NCBI RefSeq assembly: GCF_000472525.1
Contig: NZ_AWZT01000050.1
Span: 1-49,443, forward strand
Origin: Paraburkholderia dilworthii
GTDB lineage: Bacteria > Pseudomonadota > Gammaproteobacteria > Burkholderiales > Burkholderiaceae
Length of the DNA: 49,443 nucleotides
Direction: 5' to 3'
Below, in pieces: positions 9,672 through 18,553 of the stretch (positions within the stretch are counted from its first letter, which is position 1; every line of letters starts with the position of its first letter). Made by a program: the position numbers and the translations under genes. The notes beneath the pieces were generated by a model that had not been told where the DNA came from, searched no databases, and worked only from the letters and a program-made list of their open reading frames with translations.

Positions 9672-9700
9672 TGGCGGAGAGACGGGGATTCGAACCCCGG
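9672..9700. other. Probable attachment site (3' end of tRNA-Ser)
   Basis: The integrase gene ends 75 bases away and points to this tRNA 3' end. Integrases of this class usually recombine within the T-arm/acceptor part of a tRNA gene and restore it with the incoming copy. The core is inferred to lie in the acceptor/T-arm segment. I could not find the matching direct repeat elsewhere in the window, so the exact boundaries are unproven. Confidence 0.5.
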
Positions 9701-9762
9701 ATAGGTTATTAACCTATACACGCTTTCCAGGCGTGCGACTTAAACCGCTCATCCATCTCTCC
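9672..9762 (-). tRNA. tRNA-Ser (anticodon GGA)
   Basis: A 91-base class II tRNA on the minus strand. The acceptor pairs GGAGAGA with TCTCTCC; a discriminator G and an encoded CCA follow. The anticodon loop reads CTGGAAA (GGA, serine UCC/UCU). A long variable arm (TATAGGTTAATAACCTAT) and the T-arm GGGGTTCGAATCCCC are present. It is complete even though it is the presumed island insertion site. Confidence 0.97.
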
Positions 9763-9823
9763 GGCGGGGAGCCGAATTATAGCAAACTTCGCGCGCTCCG
9801 CTACACCCCTTGCGCAAAGGCGT

Positions 9824-11842
9824 CTACGGATGCCGGATGTAGTCCACCAGCGCCCTCGTATAAGCATCCGGTTTGCGGTCGACGAGGCTCACGCCGATCG
9901 CCACCAGAAAGCCTGCGGGCACACCGAACACGCCCGAACTGATCGGCTCGATGCCGAACCATCGCGGCCCCGCGAAGCCCGTCATCTGCGTGAGGAAGGG
10001 ATACGTCGAGACGATGTAGTAGATGCACACCAGCAGCCCCGCCAGCATGCCGGCCACCGCGCCAAGCCGCGTCGTGCGCTTCCAGAACACGCCCAGCACG
10101 AGCACCGGAAACAGGCTCGACGCCGCCAACGAAAACGCCGCGCCCACCAGAAACAGAATGTTGCCCGTATTCAGCGACGCCACATACGACGCAAACAGCG
10201 CCACCCCAAGCAGCAGAATCTTCGAAATGGTCACACGCCGCTGACTCGACGCGCCCGGGTCGACCATGTGGTAATACACGTCGTGCGATAGGGCATTTGC
10301 AATCGTGAGCAGCAAACCATCCGCAGTGGACAGCGCCGCGGCCAACGCGCCCGCCGCGATGAGACCCGACATCACATATGGCAGTCCCGCAATTTCCGGC
10401 GCGGCAAGCACCACCATGTCGGGCTGCATCTGAATCTCGCTCCATCGCACGATGCCGTCGCCGTTCGTGTCCGCGAGACTGATCAGGCTCGGCTCCACCT
10501 TGCGCCATTGCGTGAGCCATTGCGGCAAATCGGAAAAGTGATGACCGACGAGGTTCGTCAATATTTCGTACTTGATCAGCACCGCGAGCACCGGCACGGT
10601 CACGTAAAACAGCGCGACGAAAAACAGCGTCCAGCCGACGGAGCGTCGCGCCGAAGCAACCGACGTCGTCGTGTTATAGCGCGTCAGAATATGCGGCAAG
10701 CTCGCCGTGCCGAGCGACAGGCACAGCAGCAGCGACAGAAAATTGCGCTCATGCATGCGCCGGTCTTCATCGCTGGCTGCGGGAAACGGCTCGTGCATCG
10801 GCAGCGGCGCGGCGGCGCGCATCAGCATTTCGTCGCGCTGCTGGGTCCACACGATCTGCGCGGCGGCTGCATCGCGTGGAAACTGCTCGAGCGCTTTCTC
10901 GCGCTCCTTGATCTCGCGCAGAGGACCATTGCGGCGACGCAAACTGCTCACTTCCTGCGTGAGCCGCAACTTCTCCGCGACGAACGAATGCGGCAGCATG
11001 TCGAGCCGCTGTTGCATCAGCGCAGCACGGCGGCGGTAGTCGTCCCGCACGGTTTGCTCGAGCGGTTCATTGCGCACCTGCTTCTCGAGGCTTTCCATAC
11101 GCTCCATCAAACGGCCGTAGCTCAATTGCGGCACCCAGCCGAGGCCGTCCTTATGCGCGATCATCGAAACAGGAATCAGGATCGCCGCGATCAGGATGAT
11201 GTATTGCGCAACCTGGGTCCACGTCACCGCGCGCATGCCGCCGAGAAACGAACACACGAGAATGCCCGCGAGTCCGCAGAAAATGCCGACGGCGAAGTCG
11301 ACGCCGATAAAGCGCGTCGCAATCAGGCCGACGCCCTGAATCTGCGCAACGAGATAAACGAACGAACAGAGAATCGCCGACAATGCTGCAAGCCCACGCA
11401 CCGCATTGCTCGAAAAACGCGTGCCGAGGAAATCGGGAATCGTGTAGCGCGCGAGCTTACGCACGTACGGCGCAAGCAGAAACGCGACGAGACAATAGCC
11501 GCCGGTCCAGCCCATCAGATAGGCCAGCCCGTCGTAGCCGGTTGCGTAGATGGACCCGGCAAGGCCGATGAACGACGCCGCCGAGAGCCAGTCCGCCGCC
11601 GTCGCCATGCCGTTGAACGCGGACGGCACGCGCCGCCCCGCCACATAGTATTCGACGAGATCGGACGTGCGCGACAGTAAGCCGATCACCGCATACACGG
11701 CAATCGGCACGAACAGGAACACGTAGCCGATCCACATGCCCGGGCCGGTTGTGCGCTCGATGCGCCACATTACATAGATGAAGAGCAGAAAGCCGAGCGT
11801 GTAAAACGCGTATGAGCGGATGAGCCGATTCGTCAGCTTCAT
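9824..11842 (-). CDS. Sodium/solute symporter, large subunit (acetate-permease-like, VC_2705 type)
   Basis: 672 residues, SSSF family. Hydrophobic segments near the N-terminus contain EYYVAGRRVPSAFNGMATAADWLSAASFIG, typical of ActP-like permeases. A hydrophilic helical insertion of about 110 residues (near 230-340, rich in Glu/Arg/Leu) interrupts the helices. A loop further on contains a perfect EF-hand-type sequence, DTNGDGIVRWSE (codons 10436-10471). ATG 11842 lies 4 bases after the stop of the DUF4212 gene, so the two are coupled; an in-frame ATG at 11869 would lie inside that gene. With acsA upstream, short-chain acid (acetate) uptake is the likely role; the substrate is inferred. Confidence 0.9.
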   Translation of the reverse strand: MKLTNRLIRSYAFYTLGFLLFIYVMWRIERTTGPGMWIGYVFLFVPIAVYAVIGLLSRTSDLVEYYVAGRRVPSAFNGMATAADWLSAASFIGLAGSIYATGYDGLAYLMGWTGGYCLVAFLLAPYVRKLARYTIPDFLGTRFSSNAVRGLAALSAILCSFVYLVAQIQGVGLIATRFIGVDFAVGIFCGLAGILVCSFLGGMRAVTWTQVAQYIILIAAILIPVSMIAHKDGLGWVPQLSYGRLMERMESLEKQVRNEPLEQTVRDDYRRRAALMQQRLDMLPHSFVAEKLRLTQEVSSLRRRNGPLREIKEREKALEQFPRDAAAAQIVWTQQRDEMLMRAAAPLPMHEPFPAASDEDRRMHERNFLSLLLCLSLGTASLPHILTRYNTTTSVASARRSVGWTLFFVALFYVTVPVLAVLIKYEILTNLVGHHFSDLPQWLTQWRKVEPSLISLADTNGDGIVRWSEIQMQPDMVVLAAPEIAGLPYVMSGLIAAGALAAALSTADGLLLTIANALSHDVYYHMVDPGASSQRRVTISKILLLGVALFASYVASLNTGNILFLVGAAFSLAASSLFPVLVLGVFWKRTTRLGAVAGMLAGLLVCIYYIVSTYPFLTQMTGFAGPRWFGIEPISSGVFGVPAGFLVAIGVSLVDRKPDAYTRALVDYIRHP

Positions 11843-11846
11843 CGGC

Positions 11847-12278
11847 TCAGGTTCCGCGTACGCCGGCATCGGCGGCGGCAGTCGGGCTCGCAGTCGGGCC
11901 CTCAGTCACGCTTGCGGTGATAGCGGCATTGGCATCCGCAGCGGCATTGGCGTCGGCCTCCAACGCGCGTTGCAACTGGCGGTCGGCACGCTGCATCGAC
12001 AGGATGTACACGACGATCAGCGCGAGATAGATCAGGATCGCGCCTTGTGCGCCGAAGTAGAACGGCAACCTGAAGCCGGCAAAACGCAGATGCGCCAGAG
12101 CGGGTGCCGCAAGCGGCAACAGGAACGATACAGCGAAGCCAACCGTCATCAACGCCGCGATCAACGCGAGGTTAAACCGCCAGTATTTCTGATGCGCGCG
12201 AGCCAGCGCCGCCGACACCGCCGGCGGTTCGGGCGCGGGATTCTGCGTAGCGTGAGAGGAGTGGTGAGGCGCGGCCAT
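11847..12278 (-). CDS. DUF4212 protein, small subunit of the sodium/solute symporter
   Basis: 143 residues. The core HQKYWRFNLALIAALMTVGFAVSFLLP...YFGAQGAILIYLALIVVYI has two transmembrane helices and is the signature of the small partner encoded just before VC_2705-type symporters. The C-terminal tail is Ala/Thr-rich. The start chosen is ATG 12278 (MAAPHHSSHA); upstream codons in the frame are not conserved-looking. The stop is followed 4 bases later by the symporter start. Confidence 0.9.
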   Translation of the reverse strand: MAAPHHSSHATQNPAPEPPAVSAALARAHQKYWRFNLALIAALMTVGFAVSFLLPLAAPALAHLRFAGFRLPFYFGAQGAILIYLALIVVYILSMQRADRQLQRALEADANAAADANAAITASVTEGPTASPTAAADAGVRGT

Positions 12279-12348
12279 GCGCCTATGTATCAAAAAGGCA
12301 CCGGGCAGGCAATCGGGATTGTCCGCGCGATGGCCGGTCCTCGCACCC

Positions 12349-12382
12349 GGACAGGAGTGCATCGTTCGATACGCTCCTGTCC
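12349..12382. repeat. Near-perfect 34-base palindrome between acsA and the DUF4212 gene
   Basis: Arms GGACAGGAG and CTCCTGTCC enclose ATCG-TT-CGAT with one weak and one mismatched pair between. On the minus strand it would form a stable hairpin about 50 bases after the acsA stop, with no U-run behind it. It may set the relative expression or stability of the acs and transporter messages, or bind a protein. Confidence 0.7.
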
Positions 12383-12431
12383 TTTCACCTGCATCGCAGA
12401 GCCAGTAGAGCTAGTAGACTCAAGCGCACGC

Positions 12432-14414
12432 TCACAGCGACTCGCCGAGCTGATCGAGAATCGCCGGGTTCTCCAGCGTGGAAACGTCCTGCGTGATCGC
12501 CTCGCCCTTTGCAAGCGAACGCAGCAGACGGCGCATGATCTTGCCCGAACGCGTCTTCGGCAAATTCTCGCCGAAGCGGATGTCCTTCGGTTTTGCGATC
12601 GGGCCGATTTCCTTGCCGACCCAGTTGCGCAATTCGTTGGCGAGTTTGACTGCCTCCTCGCCTTCCGGACGCGCGCGCTTCAATACGACGAACGCGCATA
12701 CCGCTTCGCCGGTCGTTGCATCCGGACGCCCCACCACCGCCGCTTCGGCGACGATCGGGTTCGACACCAGCGCCGACTCGATTTCCATCGTGCCGAGACG
12801 GTGGCCCGACACATTGAGCACGTCGTCAATGCGGCCCATGATCGTGAAGTAGCCGGTTTCCTTGTCGCGCACGGCGCCGTCGCCGGCGAGATACAGCCTG
12901 CCGCCGAGTTCCTCCGGGAAATAGCTCTTCCTGTAGCGATCGGGATCGCCCCACACGTTACGCAACATCGCCGGCCACGGCCGCTTCACGACCAGAATGC
13001 CGCCCTGCCCGTTCGGCACGTCCTGGCCGGTTTCGTCGACGACAGCCGCCATGATGCCCGGCAACGGCAGCGTGCACGAACCCGGTACTAAAGGCGTCGC
13101 GCCCGGCAACGGCGTGATCATGTGACCGCCGGTTTCAGTCTGCCACCACGTATCGACAATCGGGCAGCGTCCGCCGCCGACGTTCTCGTGATACCACACC
13201 CACGCTTCCGGATTAATCGGCTCGCCGACCGTGCCGATGATGCGCAGCGTCGACAGATCGTAGCTTTTCGGATGCACTTTCTGATCAGCTTCCGCGGCCT
13301 TGATCAGCGAGCGGATCGCGGTGGGCGCCGTATAGAAGAGCGTGACCTTGTGCTTCGCGATCATGTCCCAGAAGCGGCCCGCGTTCGGATAGGTCGGCAC
13401 GCCTTCGAACACGACCTGGGTGCCGCCGAGCGTCAGCGGACCGTACGTGATGTAGCTATGACCCGTGACCCAGCCGATGTCGGCCGTACACCAGAACACG
13501 TCGGTGGGCTTCCAGTCGAAGGTCCACTTCATGGTCTGCGCGGCCCACAACAGATAGCCGCCAGTGCTGTGCTGCACGCCCTTGGGCTTGCCCGTCGAAC
13601 CGGATGTATAGAGGATAAAGAGCGGATGCTCGGCGCCGACCCACTCCGGCTCGCATTGATCCGACTCGGCTTGCGTGATGTCGTGCATCCACAGATCGCG
13701 GCTTTCGTTCCACGCAATGTTGCCGCCGGTGCGCTTGTAGACGATCACGCTCTTCACTGCGTCGCAGCCGCCCATCGCGAGCGCTTCGTCGGCGATGTTC
13801 TTCAACGGCAGCGCCTTGCCGCCGCGCATCTGTTCGTCAGAAGTGATGAGCGCAACCGCGCCCACATCCACGAGGCGCTCGTTGAGCGACTTCGACGAGA
13901 AGCCGCCGAACACGACGGAGTGCGTCGCCCCGATCCGCGCGCAAGCCTGCATCGCGACGATGCCCTCGATGGACATCGGCATATAGATCACCACGCGATC
14001 GCCCTTCTTCACGCCGCGTTTTTTCAGCGCGTTCGCAAAGCGCGACACACGTTGCAGCAAATCCTGATAGGTGACGTTGGTGACGGTGCCGTCGTCGGCT
14101 TCGAAAACGATCGCGACGCGCTCGCCGTTACCCGCTTCCACGTGACGGTCGATGCTGTTGTACGACGCGTTCAACTGGCCGTCTTCGAACCACGTATAGA
14201 ACGGCGCTTTCGATTCGTCGAGCACCTTCGTGAAGGGCTTGTTCCAGCTTAGCGTCTCGCGAGCGAGGCGCGCCCAGAAGGCTTCGTAATCTCTGTCCGC
14301 CTCGGCGGTCAGCGCATGGTAAGCGTCCATGCCGGAGATCGTGGCGCCGGCCGCTGCTTGCGCGGATGGCGGGAAAACACGGCGTTCCTGAAGAACCGAT
14401 TCAATCGCAGACAT
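12432..14414 (-). CDS. acsA: Acetyl-CoA synthetase
   Basis: 660 residues, the usual length for AMP-forming acetate-CoA ligase. It activates acetate with ATP to acetyl-AMP and then acetyl-CoA in the cytoplasm. The sequence shows the phosphate-binding motif YTSGSTGKPKGVQHS, the adenylate-binding region WWQTETGGHMI, the hinge region around GRIDDVLNVSGHRLGT, and the C-terminal PKTRSGKIMRR whose lysine is the regulatory acetylation site in this family. The start is ATG 14414 (MSAIESVLQE) with an AAGGGG ribosome site; the longer open frame upstream is not protein-like. The transporter pair follows on the same strand. Confidence 0.97.
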   Translation of the reverse strand: MSAIESVLQERRVFPPSAQAAAGATISGMDAYHALTAEADRDYEAFWARLARETLSWNKPFTKVLDESKAPFYTWFEDGQLNASYNSIDRHVEAGNGERVAIVFEADDGTVTNVTYQDLLQRVSRFANALKKRGVKKGDRVVIYMPMSIEGIVAMQACARIGATHSVVFGGFSSKSLNERLVDVGAVALITSDEQMRGGKALPLKNIADEALAMGGCDAVKSVIVYKRTGGNIAWNESRDLWMHDITQAESDQCEPEWVGAEHPLFILYTSGSTGKPKGVQHSTGGYLLWAAQTMKWTFDWKPTDVFWCTADIGWVTGHSYITYGPLTLGGTQVVFEGVPTYPNAGRFWDMIAKHKVTLFYTAPTAIRSLIKAAEADQKVHPKSYDLSTLRIIGTVGEPINPEAWVWYHENVGGGRCPIVDTWWQTETGGHMITPLPGATPLVPGSCTLPLPGIMAAVVDETGQDVPNGQGGILVVKRPWPAMLRNVWGDPDRYRKSYFPEELGGRLYLAGDGAVRDKETGYFTIMGRIDDVLNVSGHRLGTMEIESALVSNPIVAEAAVVGRPDATTGEAVCAFVVLKRARPEGEEAVKLANELRNWVGKEIGPIAKPKDIRFGENLPKTRSGKIMRRLLRSLAKGEAITQDVSTLENPAILDQLGESL

Positions 14415-14798
14415 CGACAACCCCTTGGTGAAGATGAAACGTAAAACCTGTGCCGGCGCACCGTCGGCGCGCCATGTGATGTTGACACCGCAATCGCAAA
14501 AGCCGATGGACGGCGCGCTGTCTCCTGCCCCGCACATCGACCGTTGAAGGTCGCCGTGCCGCGGACCGTTCTGCCTGCGTGCATTCATGCGGCAACGCAA
14601 CATGAACACATGAGAGGCAACGTCCGCTCTCATGTTCAACCATAAGCGGTGCAACTTACCGGCCACTTACGCGAGCCGCATCGGCTTGCCCGCAAAAACC
14701 CTTAGGCGATTCGTACGACGCTTTCAATCACGCTACGCCTGCTGCACTCGCCATGCGCGCATCGACGGCTCGGCTCGTTCCGCTCGTTCGGTTCGTTC

Positions 14799-14828
14799 TT
14801 TACGCTGCGTTGCGGGCCCTAATACAAT
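14799..14828 (+). promoter_or_regulatory. Candidate promoter of the DMT transporter gene
   Basis: TTTACG and TACAAT are separated by 18 bases and sit about 30 bases before the TTG start at 14859. Four and five of six bases match the housekeeping consensus, respectively. Confidence 0.5.
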
Positions 14829-14858
14829 GCTAACTGAACTAGCCGCCCGGATTCCAGT

Positions 14859-15752
14859 TTGAATCGCTATGCCCTGCTTCTGATTACTTCGATGCTGCTC
14901 GTCGGCAGCAATGTCGGTATCGGTAAATCGATTGTCGAGTTCGTCCCCGTCCCTCTCTTCGCGCTGCTGCGTTTCGTGATCGCAATGGCGGTGCTATGGC
15001 CGCTTCTGCGTGTAGCGAAACTGCGTCGCGTGAAGCGCGACGAATGGGTCAATCTGTTTTTGCAGGCGCTTTTCGGCACCTTCGGGTTTACGCTGCTGAT
15101 GCTAAACGGCGTACAGCGCACGAGTGCGGTGGCCGCGGGGGTCATTACGAGCACGATTCCCGCGGTCGTCGCTCTGCTTTCGTGGCTGATTCTGAACGAG
15201 CGGGCGAACGGGCGCGCGCTGGCGTCGATTGCATTGGCAATTGCGGGCGTCGTCGTCATCAATCTCGCGCATGTCGATTCCAGCGCGCGTGGCGAGACTT
15301 CGCTCGCCGGCAATCTGATGGTGCTCGGCGCCGCGTGTTGCGAGTCGCTCTATGTCATTCTCTCGCGGCGCCTCACGCAAACGCTTGCACCCATCGACAT
15401 CTGCGCTTACACGCATCTGTTCGGCCTGTTGTTGATGCTGCCGTTGGGCGCGACCGCGCTCGTCGATTTCGACTATCGCGCGGTGCCGTTCAGCGTGTGG
15501 ACACTGCTGCTGTGGTACGGGCTGTCCGCGAGCATCTTCTCCTTCTGGCTCTGGATGAAGGGCATTCGCCATGTGCCGGGCAGTCTCGCCGGCGTGTTCA
15601 GCGCCGTGCTGCCGGTTGCGGCGGCCCTCTACGGCATCGCGTTTCTGGACGAGCGTCCGACGCTTGCACACGGCGTCGCGCTTGCTTGCGTGATTGCGGG
15701 CATTGGACTCGCGAGTCTGAGAGTCAAGCGAGTACCGCCGGTCGCATCGTGA
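14859..15752 (+). CDS. DMT-superfamily transporter (EamA)
   Basis: 297 residues with about ten hydrophobic helices and two EamA repeats. The first is LLLVGSNVGIGKSIVEFVPVPLFALLRF and the second begins near LMVLGAACCESLYVILSRR. Family members export amino acids, metabolites or drugs at the inner membrane; the substrate cannot be read here. The start appears to be TTG 14859, because the next ATG (14891) would remove half of helix 1; no good ribosome site is seen. It is divergent from acsA. Confidence 0.88.
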   Translation: MNRYALLLITSMLLVGSNVGIGKSIVEFVPVPLFALLRFVIAMAVLWPLLRVAKLRRVKRDEWVNLFLQALFGTFGFTLLMLNGVQRTSAVAAGVITSTIPAVVALLSWLILNERANGRALASIALAIAGVVVINLAHVDSSARGETSLAGNLMVLGAACCESLYVILSRRLTQTLAPIDICAYTHLFGLLLMLPLGATALVDFDYRAVPFSVWTLLLWYGLSASIFSFWLWMKGIRHVPGSLAGVFSAVLPVAAALYGIAFLDERPTLAHGVALACVIAGIGLASLRVKRVPPVAS

Positions 15753-16163
15753 GCCCATATGTTTATAAGCGGGCGGCTGTATCGACGCCGTCATGAGCAG
15801 GATCTCACTCACCGATTGACTTGCGCGGGCCGTCGCCATCGGTTCCATTGCGCAGGGCGTCAGCCATCGGCTGCGCTTGCGCGCGTTCTCATGCGCCGAT
15901 GCTCGCGCCATCCGCCTTGACGCCTGGATGCCTGGACGCCGGGCCACTGCCCGCCGCGCCGCAGCAAATCCGCCTGACGCTGTACAATAGCGCGCGCTGA
16001 TGCGAGCGCCGCAAGCCCGCTGGCAAGCCAACAGGTGGGCCGGCTTTGTGCCTGCGCCGCGCGGTCTGCGCCTCGCTTTGCGTGCCCGATCCCGCGCGTG
16101 ATTGCACAGGGGCGGCGCATTTGGTCCACGTTTCATCACCTGCGTTCGATCCGACTCTTGCCT
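15753..16163. other. Intergenic region, no gene seen
   Basis: 411 bases between the DMT transporter and the UPF0114 gene. A TACAAT at 15983 could be a -10 element, but no convincing -35 lies at the right distance. No family-like frame was recognised on either strand. Confidence 0.5.
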
Positions 16164-16772
16164 ATGTCCGCTCCGCGACCCGACTCCGCGCGTCAACGCC
16201 GCCCCATGCGCCCGCTGCCCGTGATCATCTTCATGAGCCGCTGGCTGCAGGTGCCGCTCTATCTGGGGCTGATCGTCGCCCAGGCCGTCTACGTGGTGCT
16301 GTTCCTGAAGGAAGTCTGGCATCTGGTCACGGCTTCCATGACGCTCGACGAAACCAACATCATGCTGGTCGTGCTCGGGCTCATCGACGTGGTGATGATC
16401 TCGAACCTGCTGATCATGGTGATCATCGGCGGGTATGAAACATTCGTGTCGCGTCTCGGTGTGGAAGGCCATCCGGACGAACCGGAATGGCTCGATCATG
16501 TGAACGCCGGTGTGCTGAAGGTGAAGCTCTCGATGGCGCTCATCAGCATCTCGTCGATCCATCTGCTGAAGACGTTCATCAGCCCTGAGCAGAACACGAC
16601 GCACACGATCATGTGGCAGGTCATCATCCACGTCGCGTTCCTCCTCTCGGCACTGATCATGGCCTTCGTCGACCGGCTGACCACGCACACGCATCCAACC
16701 CATTTTCAGGAACCCGCGGATTTGCGGCCGCTGGGTTCCAACGGTTCCACTCCCCTGAAAGCGCACGACTGA
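16164..16772 (+). CDS. UPF0114 (YqhA-like) inner-membrane protein
   Basis: 202 residues from ATG 16164; an internal ATG at 16206 would give a length closer to the family. Three or four hydrophobic helices are visible (VPLYLGLIVAQAVYVVLF, IMLVVLGLIDVVMISNLLIMVIIGGYETFVS, MWQVIIHVAFLLSALIMAF). The GGYETFVSRL stretch and the HPDEPEWLDHVN loop are characteristic of UPF0114/TIGR00645. The biochemical function is unknown. It lies 52 bases before the fumarase gene on the same strand, so the two may be co-transcribed. Confidence 0.88.
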   Translation: MSAPRPDSARQRRPMRPLPVIIFMSRWLQVPLYLGLIVAQAVYVVLFLKEVWHLVTASMTLDETNIMLVVLGLIDVVMISNLLIMVIIGGYETFVSRLGVEGHPDEPEWLDHVNAGVLKVKLSMALISISSIHLLKTFISPEQNTTHTIMWQVIIHVAFLLSALIMAFVDRLTTHTHPTHFQEPADLRPLGSNGSTPLKAHD

Positions 16773-16824
16773 CCGCACAGCCTGCGAACAGAAAAAAGCG
16801 CTGCCGTCCCCACCGAGCTTAGCC

Positions 16825-18360
16825 ATGACCGTCATCAAACAGGAAGATCTGATTCAGAGCATTGCTGATTCGCTGCAATACATCAGCTATTACCATCCGC
16901 TCGATTACATCCAGGCCTTGGGCCGCGCGTACGAACTCGAACAGAGCCCGGCCGCGAAAGATGCGATTGCGCAGATCCTCACCAACAGCCGCATGTGCGC
17001 GGAAGGCAAGCGTCCGATCTGTCAGGATACGGGCATCGTCACGGTGTTCGTGAAGGTCGGCATGGACGTGCGTTGGGCAAGTGAAAACGGCAGCGCGACG
17101 ATGAGCGTCACCGACATGATCAACGAAGGCGTGCGCCGCGGTTATCTGAACCCGGACAACGTGCTGCGCGCGTCGATCGTGAGCCCGCCGGAAGGCGCGC
17201 GCAAGAATACGAAAGACAACACGCCGGCCGTGATCCACTACGAGATCGTGCCGGGCGATAAGGTCGACGTGCAGGTCGCAGCCAAGGGCGGCGGCTCCGA
17301 AAACAAGTCGAAGTTCGCGATGCTGAATCCGTCGGACTCCATCGTCGACTGGATTCTGAAGACCGTACCGACAATGGGCGCGGGCTGGTGCCCGCCGGGC
17401 ATGCTCGGTATCGGCATCGGCGGCACGGCTGAGAAAGCGATGCTGATGGCGAAGGAATCGCTGATGGACCCCATCGACGTTCAGGATGTGATCGCACGCG
17501 GCCCGAAGGACTGGATCGAAGAACTGCGCGTGGAACTGCACGAGAAGGTCAACGCGCTGGGCATCGGCGCGCAGGGTCTTGGCGGCCTCGCCACCGTGCT
17601 CGACGTGAAGATCATGGCCGCGCCCACGCACGCTGCGTCGAAGCCGGTCGCGATCATCCCGAACTGCGCGGCCACGCGTCACGCGCATTTCACGCTGGAC
17701 GGCTCGGGCGTTGCAAAGCTCGAAGCGCCGTCGCTCGACGCATGGCCGAAGGTGCAATGGGAGCCGAACACGGAAACCAGCCAGCGCGTCGATCTGAATA
17801 CGCTGACGCCGGAACAGGTCGCTTCGTGGAAGCCGGGCCAGACGCTCCTGCTGTCGGGCAAGATGTTGACGGGCCGCGACGCCGCGCACAAGCGCATCGC
17901 CGATATGCTGGCCAAGGGCGAGAAGCTGCCGGTCGACTTCACGAACCGCGTGATCTATTACGTGGGCCCGGTCGATCCGGTGCGCGACGAAGCGGTCGGT
18001 CCCGCAGGCCCGACCACCGCAACGCGCATGGACAAGTTCACCGAGACCATGCTGTCGCAAACCGGTCTGATTTCGATGATCGGCAAGGCCGAGCGCGGGC
18101 CGGTCGCAATCGAGGCGATCAAGAAGCACAAGGCCGCGTATCTGATGGCCGTGGGCGGCGCGGCTTACCTCGTGTCCAAGGCGATCCGCAGCGCGAAGGT
18201 GCTCGCATTCGAAGACCTGGGCATGGAAGCGATCTACGAATTCGACGTGCAGGACATGCCGGTTACGGTCGCCGTCGATTCGAACGGCACCTCGGTGCAC
18301 CAGACCGGTCCGAAGGAATGGCAAGCGAAGATCGGCAAGATTCCGGTCGCGACCGTCTGA
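16825..18360 (+). CDS. fumA: Class I fumarate hydratase (4Fe-4S)
   Basis: 511 residues, a fused alpha/beta iron-sulfur fumarase that interconverts fumarate and malate in the citric acid cycle. The N-terminal part has the cluster-binding RPICQDTGIVTVF, CPPGMLGIGIGG and PNCAATRHAHF regions, giving the three cysteines. The C-terminal part carries KMLTGRDAAHKRI and GPAGPTTATRMD. This class is oxygen- and superoxide-sensitive and iron-dependent, which fits its place beside iron-storage genes. A strong terminator follows. Confidence 0.95.
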   Translation: MTVIKQEDLIQSIADSLQYISYYHPLDYIQALGRAYELEQSPAAKDAIAQILTNSRMCAEGKRPICQDTGIVTVFVKVGMDVRWASENGSATMSVTDMINEGVRRGYLNPDNVLRASIVSPPEGARKNTKDNTPAVIHYEIVPGDKVDVQVAAKGGGSENKSKFAMLNPSDSIVDWILKTVPTMGAGWCPPGMLGIGIGGTAEKAMLMAKESLMDPIDVQDVIARGPKDWIEELRVELHEKVNALGIGAQGLGGLATVLDVKIMAAPTHAASKPVAIIPNCAATRHAHFTLDGSGVAKLEAPSLDAWPKVQWEPNTETSQRVDLNTLTPEQVASWKPGQTLLLSGKMLTGRDAAHKRIADMLAKGEKLPVDFTNRVIYYVGPVDPVRDEAVGPAGPTTATRMDKFTETMLSQTGLISMIGKAERGPVAIEAIKKHKAAYLMAVGGAAYLVSKAIRSAKVLAFEDLGMEAIYEFDVQDMPVTVAVDSNGTSVHQTGPKEWQAKIGKIPVATV

Positions 18361-18403
18361 TTCGCTGCTGACGCGGATCGCGTGTCATCGCGTGTTATGA
18401 GAA

Positions 18404-18429
18404 GCCGGGACCACGGTCCCGGCTTTTTT
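18404..18429 (+). terminator. Rho-independent terminator of fumA
   Basis: GCCGGGACC / GGTCCCGGC hairpin followed directly by TTTTTT. Confidence 0.93.
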
Positions 18430-18553
18430 CATGGATGGCACCTGTTACGCGCATAGGCGGGACCGACATCGAAAGATGTTCTGTTCTCTTGGCTTTTTCA
18501 GGTGTGACGTTTATTGTTGTTGGAAATTTGAAGTCCCCCCAAAAGGAAAGATC

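Noticed and set aside
10508..11680. 390-codon plus-strand frame inside the symporter gene
   Set aside because: Exact antisense of the symporter, rich in Arg/His, a typical shadow in high-GC DNA.
15102..16838. 578-codon minus-strand frame
   Set aside because: Runs antisense through the DMT, UPF0114 and fumarase start regions; composition is Arg/His/Asp-rich with no domains.
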